Notes: generated from the sequence alone by a model not told the origin. DNA of 64,000 nucleotides from AC-32 sp963704005 (GCA_963704005.1 CAVPGJ010000005.1:744001-808000); one strand, 5' to 3'. Counted from the stretch's first letter, positions 17,308 to 25,610 are shown. Numbers and translations: made by a program.

Positions 17308-18843
17308 GTGAGAGTCGTCGTTCTCGCCGGCGGGCTGGGCGGCTCGCGCTTCGCCCGCGCCCTCGCGGAGACAATCGATCCCGCGGACGTGACCGTCGTC
17401 GGCAACGTCGGCGACGACCTCGAGATCGCCGGCCTGCACGTCTCGCCGGACCTCGACACGATCCTCTACACGCTTGCCGGGGTGCTCGACGAGGAGCGCG
17501 GCTGGGGCCGGGCCGCGGAGAGCTGGAACGCACGCGATGCCGCGACCGGGCTCGGCGCAGAGACCTGGTTCCAGCTCGGCGACCGCGACCTCGGCCTGCA
17601 CCTGGCGCGCACCGAGGCGCTGCGGAGCGGCGAGCCCCTCTCGGCCGTGACCGCACGCTTTGCGCGCGCCCTCGGGGTCGCGACCGTGATCCTCCCGGCG
17701 ACCGACGACCGCCTCCGCACCTGGGTGGCCACGCCCGCCGGTGAGCTCTCGTTCCAGGAGTGGTTCGTGCGGCGCGGTCACCGGGACGAGGTCGACGGCG
17801 TCCGCTTCGACGGCGCCGGGACGGCGACGGCCGCGCCGGGCGTGCTCGCCGCGCTCGAGCAAGCCGACCTGATCGCGATCGCGCCGAGCAACCCGTTCGT
17901 CAGCATCGGTCCGATCCTGGCCGTGGCGGGAATCCGCGAGGCCCTGGAGCGCCGCCGGGCTCCGGCCGTCGCCGTCAGCCCGCTGATCGGCGGGCGGGCA
18001 GTCCGCGGCCCGGCCGACCGGATGCTGGCCCGCCTCGCCGGCGGGACGGGACCGGCCCAAGTAACACAGTGTTACTTGGGGCTGATCGACGCGCTGGTGG
18101 TGGACGAGGCCGACGCAGACGAGGACGCGGGGATCCCGACGATCGTGACGCACACGCTGATGCGCGACGCCGACGCCCGCCGACGGCTCGCCGAAGCGCC
18201 GTGCCTCGCGCGCGAGCGGCCTGTGATGAAGGTCGCGATCGTCGGTGGCACCGGTGCGTTCGGCCGCGCGCTGGCGAAGCGCCTGCGGGGGCTCGGCTAC
18301 GACGTCCATGTCGGCTCGCGCGATGCCGCGCGGGGGCGCGAGCGGGCGATCGAGCTCGGCGTCCAGGGCGGCAGCAACGAGGAGGTCGTCCGCGAAGCCG
18401 AACTGGTCATTCTCGCGACGAAGTCGAACGGGGCGCTCGACACGGCGCGCGACCTGGCCGATGCGATCGGCGAGACGCCGGTCCTCTGCGTCGCCAGCGA
18501 GCTCGCCTTCACCGACGACGGCGTCGTGCCGGGCAACGCCGGGCGCTCGCTTGCCGAGGAGGTGCGCGAGCTCGTGCAAGGGCCCGTCGCATCGGGATTG
18601 CAGTCGCTCTCGGCGGCGCACCTCGCCGCCGCCGAGCCGCCCGGCGAGGACGCGTTCGTCTGCGGCGACCCTCGCGCGAAGCAGCCGGCGCTCGAGCTTG
18701 CCGACGGGCTCGTCGGAGGGAGGGCTGTCGACGCCGGCCCGCTCGAGAACTCGCGCGCGCTCGAGGCGATGACGGCCGTGATCCTGACCGTGAACCGCGA
18801 GTACGGGATCACGGCGGGCCTGCGGCTGACCGGCTTCCCGTGA
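17308..18843 (+). CDS. cofD-npdG: Fused CofD (phospholactate transferase) and NpdG (F420-dependent NADP reductase)
   Basis: The product has 511 residues in one uninterrupted frame. Residues 1 to about 305 are CofD/FbiA: VVLAGGLGGSRFARAL, VGNVGDDLEIAGLHVSPDLD, LGDRDLGLHL, and SPLIGGRAVRGPADRML. This domain joins the GDP-activated C3 acid to Fo. From about residue 307 (ATG at 18226) a complete NpdG follows: VAIVGGTGAFG (Rossmann), VGSRDAARG for the NADP phosphate, and a C-terminal AGPLENSRALEAMTAVILTVN. NpdG exchanges hydride between NADPH and F420. The joint region holds an out-of-frame TGATG, so a lost base could have fused two overlapping genes. Start GTG 17308 is used. Confidence 0.85.
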   Translation: MRVVVLAGGLGGSRFARALAETIDPADVTVVGNVGDDLEIAGLHVSPDLDTILYTLAGVLDEERGWGRAAESWNARDAATGLGAETWFQLGDRDLGLHLARTEALRSGEPLSAVTARFARALGVATVILPATDDRLRTWVATPAGELSFQEWFVRRGHRDEVDGVRFDGAGTATAAPGVLAALEQADLIAIAPSNPFVSIGPILAVAGIREALERRRAPAVAVSPLIGGRAVRGPADRMLARLAGGTGPAQVTQCYLGLIDALVVDEADADEDAGIPTIVTHTLMRDADARRRLAEAPCLARERPVMKVAIVGGTGAFGRALAKRLRGLGYDVHVGSRDAARGRERAIELGVQGGSNEEVVREAELVILATKSNGALDTARDLADAIGETPVLCVASELAFTDDGVVPGNAGRSLAEEVRELVQGPVASGLQSLSAAHLAAAEPPGEDAFVCGDPRAKQPALELADGLVGGRAVDAGPLENSRALEAMTAVILTVNREYGITAGLRLTGFP

Positions 18844-19562
18844 TCCGGATCCTCCCGGTCGAGGGCGTGCCCGAGATCCACGAGGGGGACGATCTCGCCG
18901 AGCTGATCGCCGCCCGCGCCGAGCTCCGGGACGGCGACGTGCTCGTGGTCGCCCAGAAGGCGGTCTCGAAGGCCGAAGGCAGAACCGTGCGGCTGGCGGA
19001 GGTGGAGCCCTCCGACGAGGCTCGGCGGCTCGCCGGCGACGAGGACCCGCGGCGCCTCGAGGTGATTCTGCGGGAGTCGAAGCGGATCGTCCGGACGCGC
19101 CCGCCGCTCGTGATCACCGAGACCCGCCATGGATTCGTCTGCGCCTCGGCCGGAGTCGACTCGTCGAACGCGCCGGAGCCGGCGACGGTCGTGCTCCTGC
19201 CCGAGGATCCGGATGCCTCGGCGGCCCGAATTCGGGAGCGCCTGCGTGAGCTCGCCGGCGTCGAGATCGGCGTGATCGTCAGCGACTCCTTCGGCCGTCC
19301 CTGGCGCCAGGGCACGACCGACGTCGCGATCGGCCTCGCCGGAATCCGGCCGCTGCTCGACCTGAAGGGCGTCCGCGACTCCGCCGGCTACGAGCTGCAC
19401 GCGACCGTGATCGCGGTCGCCGACGAGCTTGCCGGTGCCGCCGAGCTCGTGCTCGGCAAGACGAGCGGCATCCCGGCCGCGCTGATCCGCGGCTACGACG
19501 CGGGCGGCGAGGGCAGCGCGCGCGACCTGGTCATGCCCGAGGAGCGCGACCTCTTTCGCTGA
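18840..19562 (+). CDS. cofE: Coenzyme F420:L-glutamate ligase
   Basis: The product has 240 residues. The start is the GTG overlapping the previous stop (GTGA). CofE adds gamma-linked glutamates to F420-0 using GTP. Motifs include VVAQKAVSKAEGR near the N-terminus, TRHGFVCASAGVDSSN and the metal/substrate block SDSFGRPWRQGTTDVAIG. It ends at the normal archaeal CofE length, without the nitroreductase-like domain found in mycobacterial FbiB. The dehydro-F420 reductase activity must therefore come from elsewhere. The stop overlaps the next ATG. Confidence 0.9.
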   Translation: MIRILPVEGVPEIHEGDDLAELIAARAELRDGDVLVVAQKAVSKAEGRTVRLAEVEPSDEARRLAGDEDPRRLEVILRESKRIVRTRPPLVITETRHGFVCASAGVDSSNAPEPATVVLLPEDPDASAARIRERLRELAGVEIGVIVSDSFGRPWRQGTTDVAIGLAGIRPLLDLKGVRDSAGYELHATVIAVADELAGAAELVLGKTSGIPAALIRGYDAGGEGSARDLVMPEERDLFR

Positions 19563-20470
19563 TGGCCAGGCGGCCGCTCTGGGAGGCCTGGCTGGTCTGG
19601 CTCCTGTTCGGCCTGACGGCGGTCGCGGTCTTCGTCACCTACTGGCGGCTGCCGCCGACCGAGCTCTGGAAGACGACGCATGGGGGCTTCGTCGGCGGCG
19701 CGGCCCGCGCCTTCGTGTTCCTCAGCTTCTCGGCCGCGGTCGTGGCGCCCGCCGTGCTCGCGATCGTCTGGGACCGGCTCGCGGATCGCCGCGCCCGCAC
19801 GCTGGCGGTCATTGCCTTCCTGCTCTGCGCGACGGTCGCGATCCCCGGCGTCCAGACGCAGAACGATCTCGACCCGAAGTGGGCGAACGTGCCGCAGGTC
19901 GCCGGCGTCGCGCTCGCGGTGCTGCTCACGGCCTGGGCCACGCGGAGCGGACGGCAGGTGCAAACGCGGACGAGCCGCGCCGGCGACCGTGCGCGCCTGG
20001 CCGTCGCGGCGCTCTCGCTGTTCTTCGCGGCGCCCTACATCGCGGCCGAGCTCGGCTTCTTCCTCGACGGCGTCCCGCTGCTCGGCTGGTTCTTCCAGAC
20101 CGGCGTGATCAAGCCCGAGCCCGGCGCGGGGTACGCGCACGCTGCAGTCCATCACGGCCACCACCACGGGATGGACGGCTTCTTGCTCGCCGTCTCGGCG
20201 CTGCTGCTCTCGCGGCTCGTGGGCGGAATCCGGAGCCGCGGGCTCCGCGCCGCGACTGCGTTCTACCTGTCGCTGATGCTCGTCTACGGGCTGACGAACC
20301 AGGCGGAGGATCTCTGGATCGAGCAGGTCGCCAAGCGGGGCTGGACGGACTGGCTGATCCCGAACGTGCTCCAGCCGAAGCTCTCGCTCGCCTGGCTGGC
20401 GATGCTGATCGTCGCCGGGCTTTTCTACCGCACGGTGTTCAGGCCCGCCGCCTTAGCGCCAGGCCGGTGA
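19562..20470 (+). CDS. Multi-pass membrane protein of unknown function with a His-rich loop
   Basis: The product has 302 residues, starting at the ATG that overlaps the cofE stop (TGATG). There are about seven hydrophobic segments (about 8-28, 48-70, 80-97, 110-127, 142-165, 203-225, 235-250, 280-300). Between segments lies HAAVHHGHHHGMDG (about 195-208), an unusual His cluster that could bind a metal. No family was recognised. It is coupled to the F420 genes, but its 3' end overlaps the convergent agmatinase gene by 32 bases. A role in F420 use is only a guess. Confidence 0.6.
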   Translation: MARRPLWEAWLVWLLFGLTAVAVFVTYWRLPPTELWKTTHGGFVGGAARAFVFLSFSAAVVAPAVLAIVWDRLADRRARTLAVIAFLLCATVAIPGVQTQNDLDPKWANVPQVAGVALAVLLTAWATRSGRQVQTRTSRAGDRARLAVAALSLFFAAPYIAAELGFFLDGVPLLGWFFQTGVIKPEPGAGYAHAAVHHGHHHGMDGFLLAVSALLLSRLVGGIRSRGLRAATAFYLSLMLVYGLTNQAEDLWIEQVAKRGWTDWLIPNVLQPKLSLAWLAMLIVAGLFYRTVFRPAALAPGR

Positions 20471-21401
20471 GGATCTCGCGGACGATCCGGTCGGCGACGA
20501 GCGCGGTGATGTCGGCAGAGCCCGGCGCAGTCGGGATCACCTCGACCACATCCGCGCCGACGAGCTCGAGCTTCTCGGCGACGGCACGACAGGCCCAGAG
20601 CAGGTCGCCGCTCTCCATCCCGCCGGGCTCCGGCGTTCCGGTCCCCGGCGCGTAAGCCGGGTCGAGCACGTCGACGTCGACGCTCAGGAAGGCCGGCCCC
20701 GAGCCGACCACGTCGACCGCGCCGCCGACGACCTCCTCGATCCCGAGCCGGCGCACGTCGTGCATGAAGAAGCTCGTGATCCCGCGCTCGGCCTGCCAGG
20801 CGAGCTCCTTCTCGGCGGGCCAGTAGCCGCGCAGACCGATCTGGACGTACCGGCGCGGGTCGACGATGCCGGCCTCGACGAGCCGGTACATCGGCGTGCC
20901 GTGCGAGATTTCGACCCCGAACACCTCGGCGCCCGTGTCGGTGTGGGTGTCGAAGTGGACGAGGCCGAGCGGTCCGCGGCCGGCGGCGCAGGCGCGGATG
21001 TCGGGCTCGGCGATCGAGTGGTCGCCGCCGAGCACTACCGGGATCGCGCCGGCCGCGACGACCTCGCCGACGGTGCGCTCGATCGCCTCGTGGCTGCGAG
21101 CCGGGTCGGCCGGCACGACCGGCGCGTCGCCGTAGTCCACCATCCGCAGCTCGGCCATCGCGTCCAGCTTCGCCTCGAGGTGAGGGCCCGGCGGGCAACT
21201 CGCGGCGCGGATCGCGCGCGGGCCCAGGCGTGCGCCCGGTCGATCCGACACCAGGTCGTCCATCGGCGCCCCGACGATCGCGACGTCCACGCCCTCGAGC
21301 TCGCCCGGGTCCTGCGTGTACGGCAGCGAGCCGTAGGTGAGCAACCCTGCGTAGTCGGGCTTGTCGCCGAGGGGCTGCCAGCGCTCGAGCGGATCGATCA
21401 C
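20439..21401 (-). CDS. Agmatinase/arginase family hydrolase
   Basis: The product has 320 residues. Ureohydrolases split guanidino compounds with two Mn ions. The metal ligands are visible in VVLGGDHSI (His), LVHFDTHTDT (Asp-x-His-x-Asp) and FLSVDVDVLDPAYAPGTGTPEPGG (two Asp). DTHTD replaces the usual DAHTD, a conservative change. N-terminal GAPMDDLVSDRPGARLGPRAIR matches the agmatinase/guanidinobutyrase group rather than arginase proper. The substrate (agmatine, guanidinobutyrate, guanidinopropionate or proclavaminate-like) cannot be fixed. It is divergent from the phosphatase gene. Confidence 0.85.
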   Translation of the reverse strand: MIDPLERWQPLGDKPDYAGLLTYGSLPYTQDPGELEGVDVAIVGAPMDDLVSDRPGARLGPRAIRAASCPPGPHLEAKLDAMAELRMVDYGDAPVVPADPARSHEAIERTVGEVVAAGAIPVVLGGDHSIAEPDIRACAAGRGPLGLVHFDTHTDTGAEVFGVEISHGTPMYRLVEAGIVDPRRYVQIGLRGYWPAEKELAWQAERGITSFFMHDVRRLGIEEVVGGAVDVVGSGPAFLSVDVDVLDPAYAPGTGTPEPGGMESGDLLWACRAVAEKLELVGADVVEVIPTAPGSADITALVADRIVREILTGLALRRRA

Positions 21402-21436
21402 GCCGCGATTGTCGCCTGTCTGTCAAGCTCCGCGCC

Positions 21437-22009
21437 ATGGCGCAAGAGGTCGTGCTCGTTCGGCATGGGGAGACGGAGTGGAGCAAGGCGCTCCGCCATA
21501 CGGGCAGCACGGACATTCCGCTCACGGAGGAGGGGCGCCTCCAGGCGGAGCGGGTCGGCGAGGCGCTGCGGGGGCGCTCGTTCGCGCTCGTCCTGACCAG
21601 CCCGCTACAGCGGGCGGCCGAAACGTGCCGCCTCGCGGGCTTCGGCGACGTTGCGCAGACGCGTGACGACCTGAGGGAGTGGGACTACGGCGACTACGAG
21701 GGGCGCCGGACGGCCGAGATCCGAGAGGAGGTCCCGGGCTGGACGATCTTCCGCGACGACGCGCCGAACGGCGAGACCGCTGGGCAGGTGGGGGCTCGGG
21801 TCGACCGAGTGCTGGAAGAGGCGCGCGCGGCCGAGGGCGAGGCGCTGCTCTTCGCCCACGGGCATTTGCTGCGGGTGCTGACGGCACGCTGGCTTGGGCT
21901 GGACCCGCGCGACGGCCGGCTGTTCGCCCTCGATCCGGCGACGCTGAACATCCTCGGGCACGAGCGGGAGACTTCGGTGCTGCGGCTCTGGAACGGCAGG
22001 CTCGCCTGA
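21437..22009 (+). CDS. Histidine phosphatase family protein
   Basis: The product has 190 residues. The phosphoglycerate-mutase-like fold has the catalytic motif LVRHGETEWS near the N-terminus (His forms the phosphoenzyme), TSPLQRAAETCRLAG with the second Arg, a catalytic Glu in LREWDYGDYEG, and the C-terminal LLFAHGHLLRVL with the second His. Small members of this kind are broad phosphatases acting on sugar phosphates or phosphoserine. It is divergently oriented to the agmatinase gene, 35 bases apart. The substrate is not predictable. Confidence 0.85.
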   Translation: MAQEVVLVRHGETEWSKALRHTGSTDIPLTEEGRLQAERVGEALRGRSFALVLTSPLQRAAETCRLAGFGDVAQTRDDLREWDYGDYEGRRTAEIREEVPGWTIFRDDAPNGETAGQVGARVDRVLEEARAAEGEALLFAHGHLLRVLTARWLGLDPRDGRLFALDPATLNILGHERETSVLRLWNGRLA

Positions 22010-22031
22010 GCCGGGCCCGGGCGCGGCCGCG

Positions 22032-23138
22032 CTAGCCGAAGGCGATCACGCTGCGGATGCCGTCCTGGGCCTCCATCAGCTCGAAGCCGCGGTTGACCTC
22101 GTCCAGCGACAGGCTGTGCGAGACGAACGGCTCGACGTCGATCTCGCCGCCCAACCAGCGCTCGACGAGCTCCGGCACCTGGTCGCGTCCCTTCACGCCG
22201 CCGAACGACGAACCGGCCACGCGACGGCCCGTGATCAGATAGCGCGGCACGACCTCCAGCGCCTCTCCCTTCCCGGCGACCCCGCAGACGGTCGCGAGCC
22301 CCCAGCCCATCCGCGCCGACTCGACCGCCTGTCGCATCACCGCCACGTTCCCGGTCGCCTCGAACGTGTAGTCGGCTCCGAGCGGCCCGACGAGCGAGAG
22401 CACCCGCTCGACCGCGTCCGGCCCGCCCGCCACCACATCCGTCGCGCCCTGACCGCGAGCCAGCTCGAGGCGCTCTTCGGAGAGGTCGACGCAGACGATC
22501 CGCTCCGCGCCCTGCAGCCGGCACCCGGCCACCGCGCCCAGCCCGACCATCCCGGCGCCGAAGACCACGCACGAAGAGCCCGCCGCGACGCGAGCCGTGT
22601 TCATCGCCGCGCCCAGCCCGGTCGAGAGCCCGCACGCGAAGAGGCAGGCCCGATCCAGCGGCGCCTCGGGCGAGACCCGTGCCAGGGCGATCTCCGGCAT
22701 GACCGTGTAGTCCGCGAACGTGGAGCAGCCCATGAAGTGCCGCACCGGCTCGCCGTCCCGCGACAACCGCGCCGTCCCGTCGGGGAGGTACCCGAGCCCC
22801 TGCTGCTCGCGGATCGCGAGACAGAGATTCGTCCGCGGATCGAGGCAGTGCTCGCACTCGCGGCACTGCGGCGAGAAGAGCGTGACCACGTGGTCGCCGA
22901 CCGCCAGGTCGCGCACGCCGTCGCCGACCGCCTCGACCACGCCCGCGCCCTCGTGGCCGAGCACCGCCGGCGCGTACCCCGAGGGGTCTGACCCCGATGC
23001 CGCGAACAGGTCGGTGTGGCAGACGCCGCACGCGACGAGCCGGACGAGCACCTCGCCCGCCCGCGGCTCGGCCAGCTCGAGCTCCTGCACCTCGAGCGGC
23101 TCGCCGAACCGCTCCAGCACTGCCGCGCGGATCTTCAC
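22032..23138 (-). CDS. Zinc-dependent alcohol dehydrogenase (class III / formaldehyde dehydrogenase-like)
   Basis: The product has 368 residues. The medium-chain dehydrogenase has a catalytic zinc site (CGVCHTDL, LGHEGAGVVEAVG), the four structural-zinc Cys in QCRECEHCLDPRTNLC, and an NAD-binding fold (VVFGAGMVGLGAV, IVCVDLSEERLELA). The size and pattern place it with S-(hydroxymethyl)glutathione/mycothiol dehydrogenases and related aryl-alcohol dehydrogenases. The nearby GFA-family gene across the repeat array is compatible with formaldehyde or thiol-adduct metabolism, though this is inference. GTG 23138 is the start, with TAGCAT six bases upstream. Confidence 0.85.
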   Translation of the reverse strand: MKIRAAVLERFGEPLEVQELELAEPRAGEVLVRLVACGVCHTDLFAASGSDPSGYAPAVLGHEGAGVVEAVGDGVRDLAVGDHVVTLFSPQCRECEHCLDPRTNLCLAIREQQGLGYLPDGTARLSRDGEPVRHFMGCSTFADYTVMPEIALARVSPEAPLDRACLFACGLSTGLGAAMNTARVAAGSSCVVFGAGMVGLGAVAGCRLQGAERIVCVDLSEERLELARGQGATDVVAGGPDAVERVLSLVGPLGADYTFEATGNVAVMRQAVESARMGWGLATVCGVAGKGEALEVVPRYLITGRRVAGSSFGGVKGRDQVPELVERWLGGEIDVEPFVSHSLSLDEVNRGFELMEAQDGIRSVIAFG

Positions 23139-23144
23139 GCGCCC

Positions 23145-23150
23145 ATGCTA
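23145..23150 (-). promoter_or_regulatory. Leaderless-type -10 box of the alcohol dehydrogenase gene
   Basis: On the minus strand TAGCAT ends six bases before GTG 23138. The box touches the first repeat of the 61-bp array, so any -35 region would lie inside the array. Confidence 0.55.
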
Positions 23151-23454
23151 AGGCGTTCGCTTGCGACGCCGACCATAGAGGCCGTGCCGGCTCTGCCGGT
23201 GCGGCCGTCCAAGGCGTTCGCTTGCGACGCCGACCATAGAGGCCGTGCCGGCTCTGCCGGTGCGGCCGTCCAAGGCGTTCGCTTGCGACGCCGACCATAG
23301 AGGCCGTGCCGGCTCTGCCGGTGCGGCCGTCCAAGGCGTTCGCTTGCGACGCCGACCATAGAGGCCGTGCCGGCTCTGCCGGTGCGGCCGTCCAAGGCGT
23401 TCGCTTGCGACGCCGACCATAGAGGCCGTGCCGGCTCTGCCGGTGCGGCCGTCT
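23150..23454 (+). repeat. Five tandem copies of a 61-base two-hairpin unit
   Basis: Copies start at 23150, 23211, 23272, 23333 and 23394 and are identical except for the final bases of the last one (GTCT instead of GTCC). There are no spacers, so this is not CRISPR. Each unit holds hairpin 1 (GGCGTTCGC-TT-GCGACGCC with one bulged T), the linker GACCATAGA, and hairpin 2 (GGCCGTGCCGGC-TCT-GCCGGTGCGGCC), which pairs fully only as plus-strand RNA because positions 6 and 7 form U.G and G.U. The array fills the space between two divergent genes. Copy number may be wrong if the assembly collapsed it. Confidence 0.95.
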
Positions 23455-23510
23455 AACGCACCGTCTAGGGCTGACAGACGTTTGCCGTTCTGGTCCATGT
23501 CGTGTCGAGG

Positions 23511-23516
23511 TACGCT
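23511..23516 (+). promoter_or_regulatory. Leaderless-type -10 box of the GFA gene
   Basis: TACGCT ends seven bases before GTG 23524, and no Shine-Dalgarno sequence is present. Confidence 0.5.
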
Positions 23517-23523
23517 CGCCGCT

Positions 23524-23925
23524 GTGGCCCTACACGGAAGCTGTCTCTGCGGCGGAGTCCGCTTCGAGCTGCCCGACGACTTCGGGCCGCGCGCGTTCTG
23601 CCACTGCGCGAGCTGCAAGAAGCTCTCCGGCGGCGTCGGCACCGTGAACGGCCGCATCGAGAGCGGCCGCGTCACGATCGTCGCCGGCGAGGAGCTCCTC
23701 CGCACCTACCAGCCGGCCGAGGGAACCGCGAAGACGTTCTGCTCGGTCTGCGGCTCGAACCTGTTCGGCGGCGGCTGGCCCGAGTCCGACCGCGCGAGCG
23801 TCCGCCTCAGCGCGGTCGACGACCCGCTCGAGGGGCGGCCCACGCGCCACATCTGGGTCCGCTCCCTGGCGAGCTGGGAGACGCTCCCGGACGACGGGCT
23901 CGAGCAGCACGAGCAGGCCGGCTGA
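23524..23925 (+). CDS. GFA (glutathione-dependent formaldehyde-activating) family protein
   Basis: The product has 133 residues. The CENP-V/GFA fold has Zn-binding Cys in three places: SCLCGGVRFEL, FCHCASCKKLSGG and KTFCSVCGSNLFGGGW. GFA proteins bind zinc through such Cys sets, and few have a proven enzyme activity. GTG 23524 is chosen because ALHGSCLCGGVRF aligns with usual starts and a -10 box lies just upstream. It follows the repeat array and lies opposite a formaldehyde-dehydrogenase-like gene. A second GFA gene begins at 63798. Confidence 0.85.
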   Translation: MALHGSCLCGGVRFELPDDFGPRAFCHCASCKKLSGGVGTVNGRIESGRVTIVAGEELLRTYQPAEGTAKTFCSVCGSNLFGGGWPESDRASVRLSAVDDPLEGRPTRHIWVRSLASWETLPDDGLEQHEQAG

Positions 23926-23926
23926 C

Positions 23927-24655
23927 CTGCGCGCGAGCGAGGACATCCTCACCGACGAGCCGCCGCCGCCCGCGGACGAGCGCCGCGCCTACGGCCCCGA
24001 GCCGCTGCAGTTCGGCGACCTCCGCATCCCCGAGGGCGACGGCCCCTTCCCGCTCGCGGTCGTATTCCACGGCGGCTACTGGCAATCGACGTACAACCTG
24101 ACCCACACCGGCCACATGTGCATCGCTCTCGGCGAGCAAGGCATCGCGACCTGGAATGTCGAGTACCGCTGCGTCGGCGTCCCGGGCGGCGGCTGGCCGG
24201 CGGCGCGCGACGACGTCCAGCTGGCGGTCGAGCTCGCCCAGAGCCTTCAGCACGCCCCGATCGTGCTGGTCGGTCACTCGGCCGGCGGCCAGCTCGCGCT
24301 CTGGGCGGGCAAGCACGCCGGCCTGCCGGTCGTCGCCCTCGCCCCGGTCTCCGACGTCCGCGACGCGGTGGAGAGGCGCGGCCCCGAGAGCGCGCCCGGC
24401 CGGTTCATGGCGCCCGAGGACTTCGCGGAGGGCTCCCCGATCGAGCTGCTGCCACTGGGCGTCCCCCAGATCGTGATCCACGGCGTCGAGGACGACAGCG
24501 TCCCGTACGCGATGAGCGAGCGCTACGTCGCCGCGGCCGGGGGTGAGGCCGAGCTCGTCTCGCTGGAGAACACGGGACACTTCGAGCCGATCGACCCGCA
24601 GGCGCAGCAGTTCGAGCACACGGTCGCCGCAATCGAGCGAGTCCTCCAGAGCTAG
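23927..24655 (+). CDS. Alpha/beta hydrolase (esterase/kynurenine formamidase-like)
   Basis: It has about 242 residues if read from just after the GFA stop. The first ATG (24116) would remove LAVVFHGGYWQ, the HGGxW oxyanion-hole motif, so translation must begin upstream. No ATG, GTG or TTG exists there in frame, and CTG at 23927 directly after the GFA stop is the best candidate. The nucleophile elbow is LVGHSAGGQLALW, the acid is in VIHGVEDDSVPY, and the His is in NTGHFEPID. The fold-3 family covers formamidases and carboxylesterases. Coupling to the GFA gene is likely. Confidence 0.75.
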   Translation: MRASEDILTDEPPPPADERRAYGPEPLQFGDLRIPEGDGPFPLAVVFHGGYWQSTYNLTHTGHMCIALGEQGIATWNVEYRCVGVPGGGWPAARDDVQLAVELAQSLQHAPIVLVGHSAGGQLALWAGKHAGLPVVALAPVSDVRDAVERRGPESAPGRFMAPEDFAEGSPIELLPLGVPQIVIHGVEDDSVPYAMSERYVAAAGGEAELVSLENTGHFEPIDPQAQQFEHTVAAIERVLQS

Positions 24656-24707
24656 GAGCGAGGCGCCGCCGCCCGGCGCCGCCGACTCGCTTCACCTGCG
24701 CTACGGG

Positions 24708-25592
24708 CTACTCGGTCGCGACCTGGGCCTTGCGCACGCGCGTGAAGCCGGCGGCACCGAGCACACCCGCGTCGTACAGCCGCGTAAGCCAGCCGTGACC
24801 GCTGTTCGGGTCGGCCTCGCTCTCGAAGCTGCCGACCGCCGCGAAGACGCGGCCGTCCCGAAATTCCCACTCCTCGATCTCGTCATGGTTGCCGTCGACG
24901 TCGGCGCGGAAGGCCTCCAGGTCGGAGCCCAGCCGTTCCACAACCGTCGAGAGCCAGTGCTCGCGCGGGTCCCGGGCCGGATCGACCCCGCAGCGGACGA
25001 GCAGGTCGTCGTGGATCTCCTCCAGGCCGATCGCGTCGAGGTAGCGCTCCGCCTCGGCCCAGTCGGGCGCCTCGCCCGGCTCCAGCGCGACCAGCTCGAC
25101 GAACAGGCCGGCCTCCTCGGCCCGGGCGAGCGTCGCCTCTGCGGCCGAGCGGTCGCCGTCCTCGCGCTCGAGCGCGTGCTCGAGCTCGTGCTCCGGGAGC
25201 GTCGGCGCGTCCTCGGCTTCGCTGTAGTCGCGCTCGGCGGTCAGGTCGAGGTACGGCTCACCCTGCTCGTCCTCGGCGAGGCGCGAGTCGACAACCTGCC
25301 AGCTGATCGGCGCGCCGTCCTCGAGGGTGCTGAACGTGTGCCCGACGGTCGGCGCGTCGTCCCGGTAGCGCCTGAAGGCGCCGAGCTCCTCGCGCCCGTC
25401 CGGGTGCCGGAGCCGCAGCCGGTAGCGCGCCGGCTTCAGCGAGACGCGCGCGCCCTCCACCCGCTCCACCAGCCAGTCGCGCCCCTCGTAGTGGACGACG
25501 TCCCCCGGGGCGAGCGGCTCCGTGCTCGTGTACGGGTGCACGCGCTCGTGCCCCGGACGGCCGACGTGTACGAGCTCGTAGCTGGTCGCCAC
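24708..25592 (-). CDS. Hypothetical acidic protein, no recognised domain
   Basis: The product has 294 residues from GTG 25592. The first 80 residues look beta-rich, with alternating hydrophobics and PGDVVHYEGRDWLVERVEG, like a small barrel. The middle is strongly acidic. The C-terminal half contains ADVDGNHDEIEEWEFRDGR and GWLTRLYDAGVLGAAGF. It has no signal peptide, membrane segment or catalytic motif that I recognise. It is convergent with the hydrolase gene and divergent from the cyclase gene, with 30 bases between start codons. Confidence 0.7.
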   Translation of the reverse strand: MATSYELVHVGRPGHERVHPYTSTEPLAPGDVVHYEGRDWLVERVEGARVSLKPARYRLRLRHPDGREELGAFRRYRDDAPTVGHTFSTLEDGAPISWQVVDSRLAEDEQGEPYLDLTAERDYSEAEDAPTLPEHELEHALEREDGDRSAAEATLARAEEAGLFVELVALEPGEAPDWAEAERYLDAIGLEEIHDDLLVRCGVDPARDPREHWLSTVVERLGSDLEAFRADVDGNHDEIEEWEFRDGRVFAAVGSFESEADPNSGHGWLTRLYDAGVLGAAGFTRVRKAQVATE

Positions 25593-25598
25593 GGTCGA

Positions 25599-25604
25599 AG
25601 ACTA
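25599..25604 (-). promoter_or_regulatory. Leaderless-type -10 box of the minus-strand hypothetical gene
   Basis: On the minus strand TAGTCT ends six bases before GTG 25592. It lies only six bases from the opposite-strand TAGACT box of the cyclase gene. Confidence 0.55.
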
Positions 25605-25610
25605 CGGTTC

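Noticed and set aside
23150..23454. CRISPR array
   Set aside because: The repeats are directly joined, with no variable spacers, and no cas genes are present.
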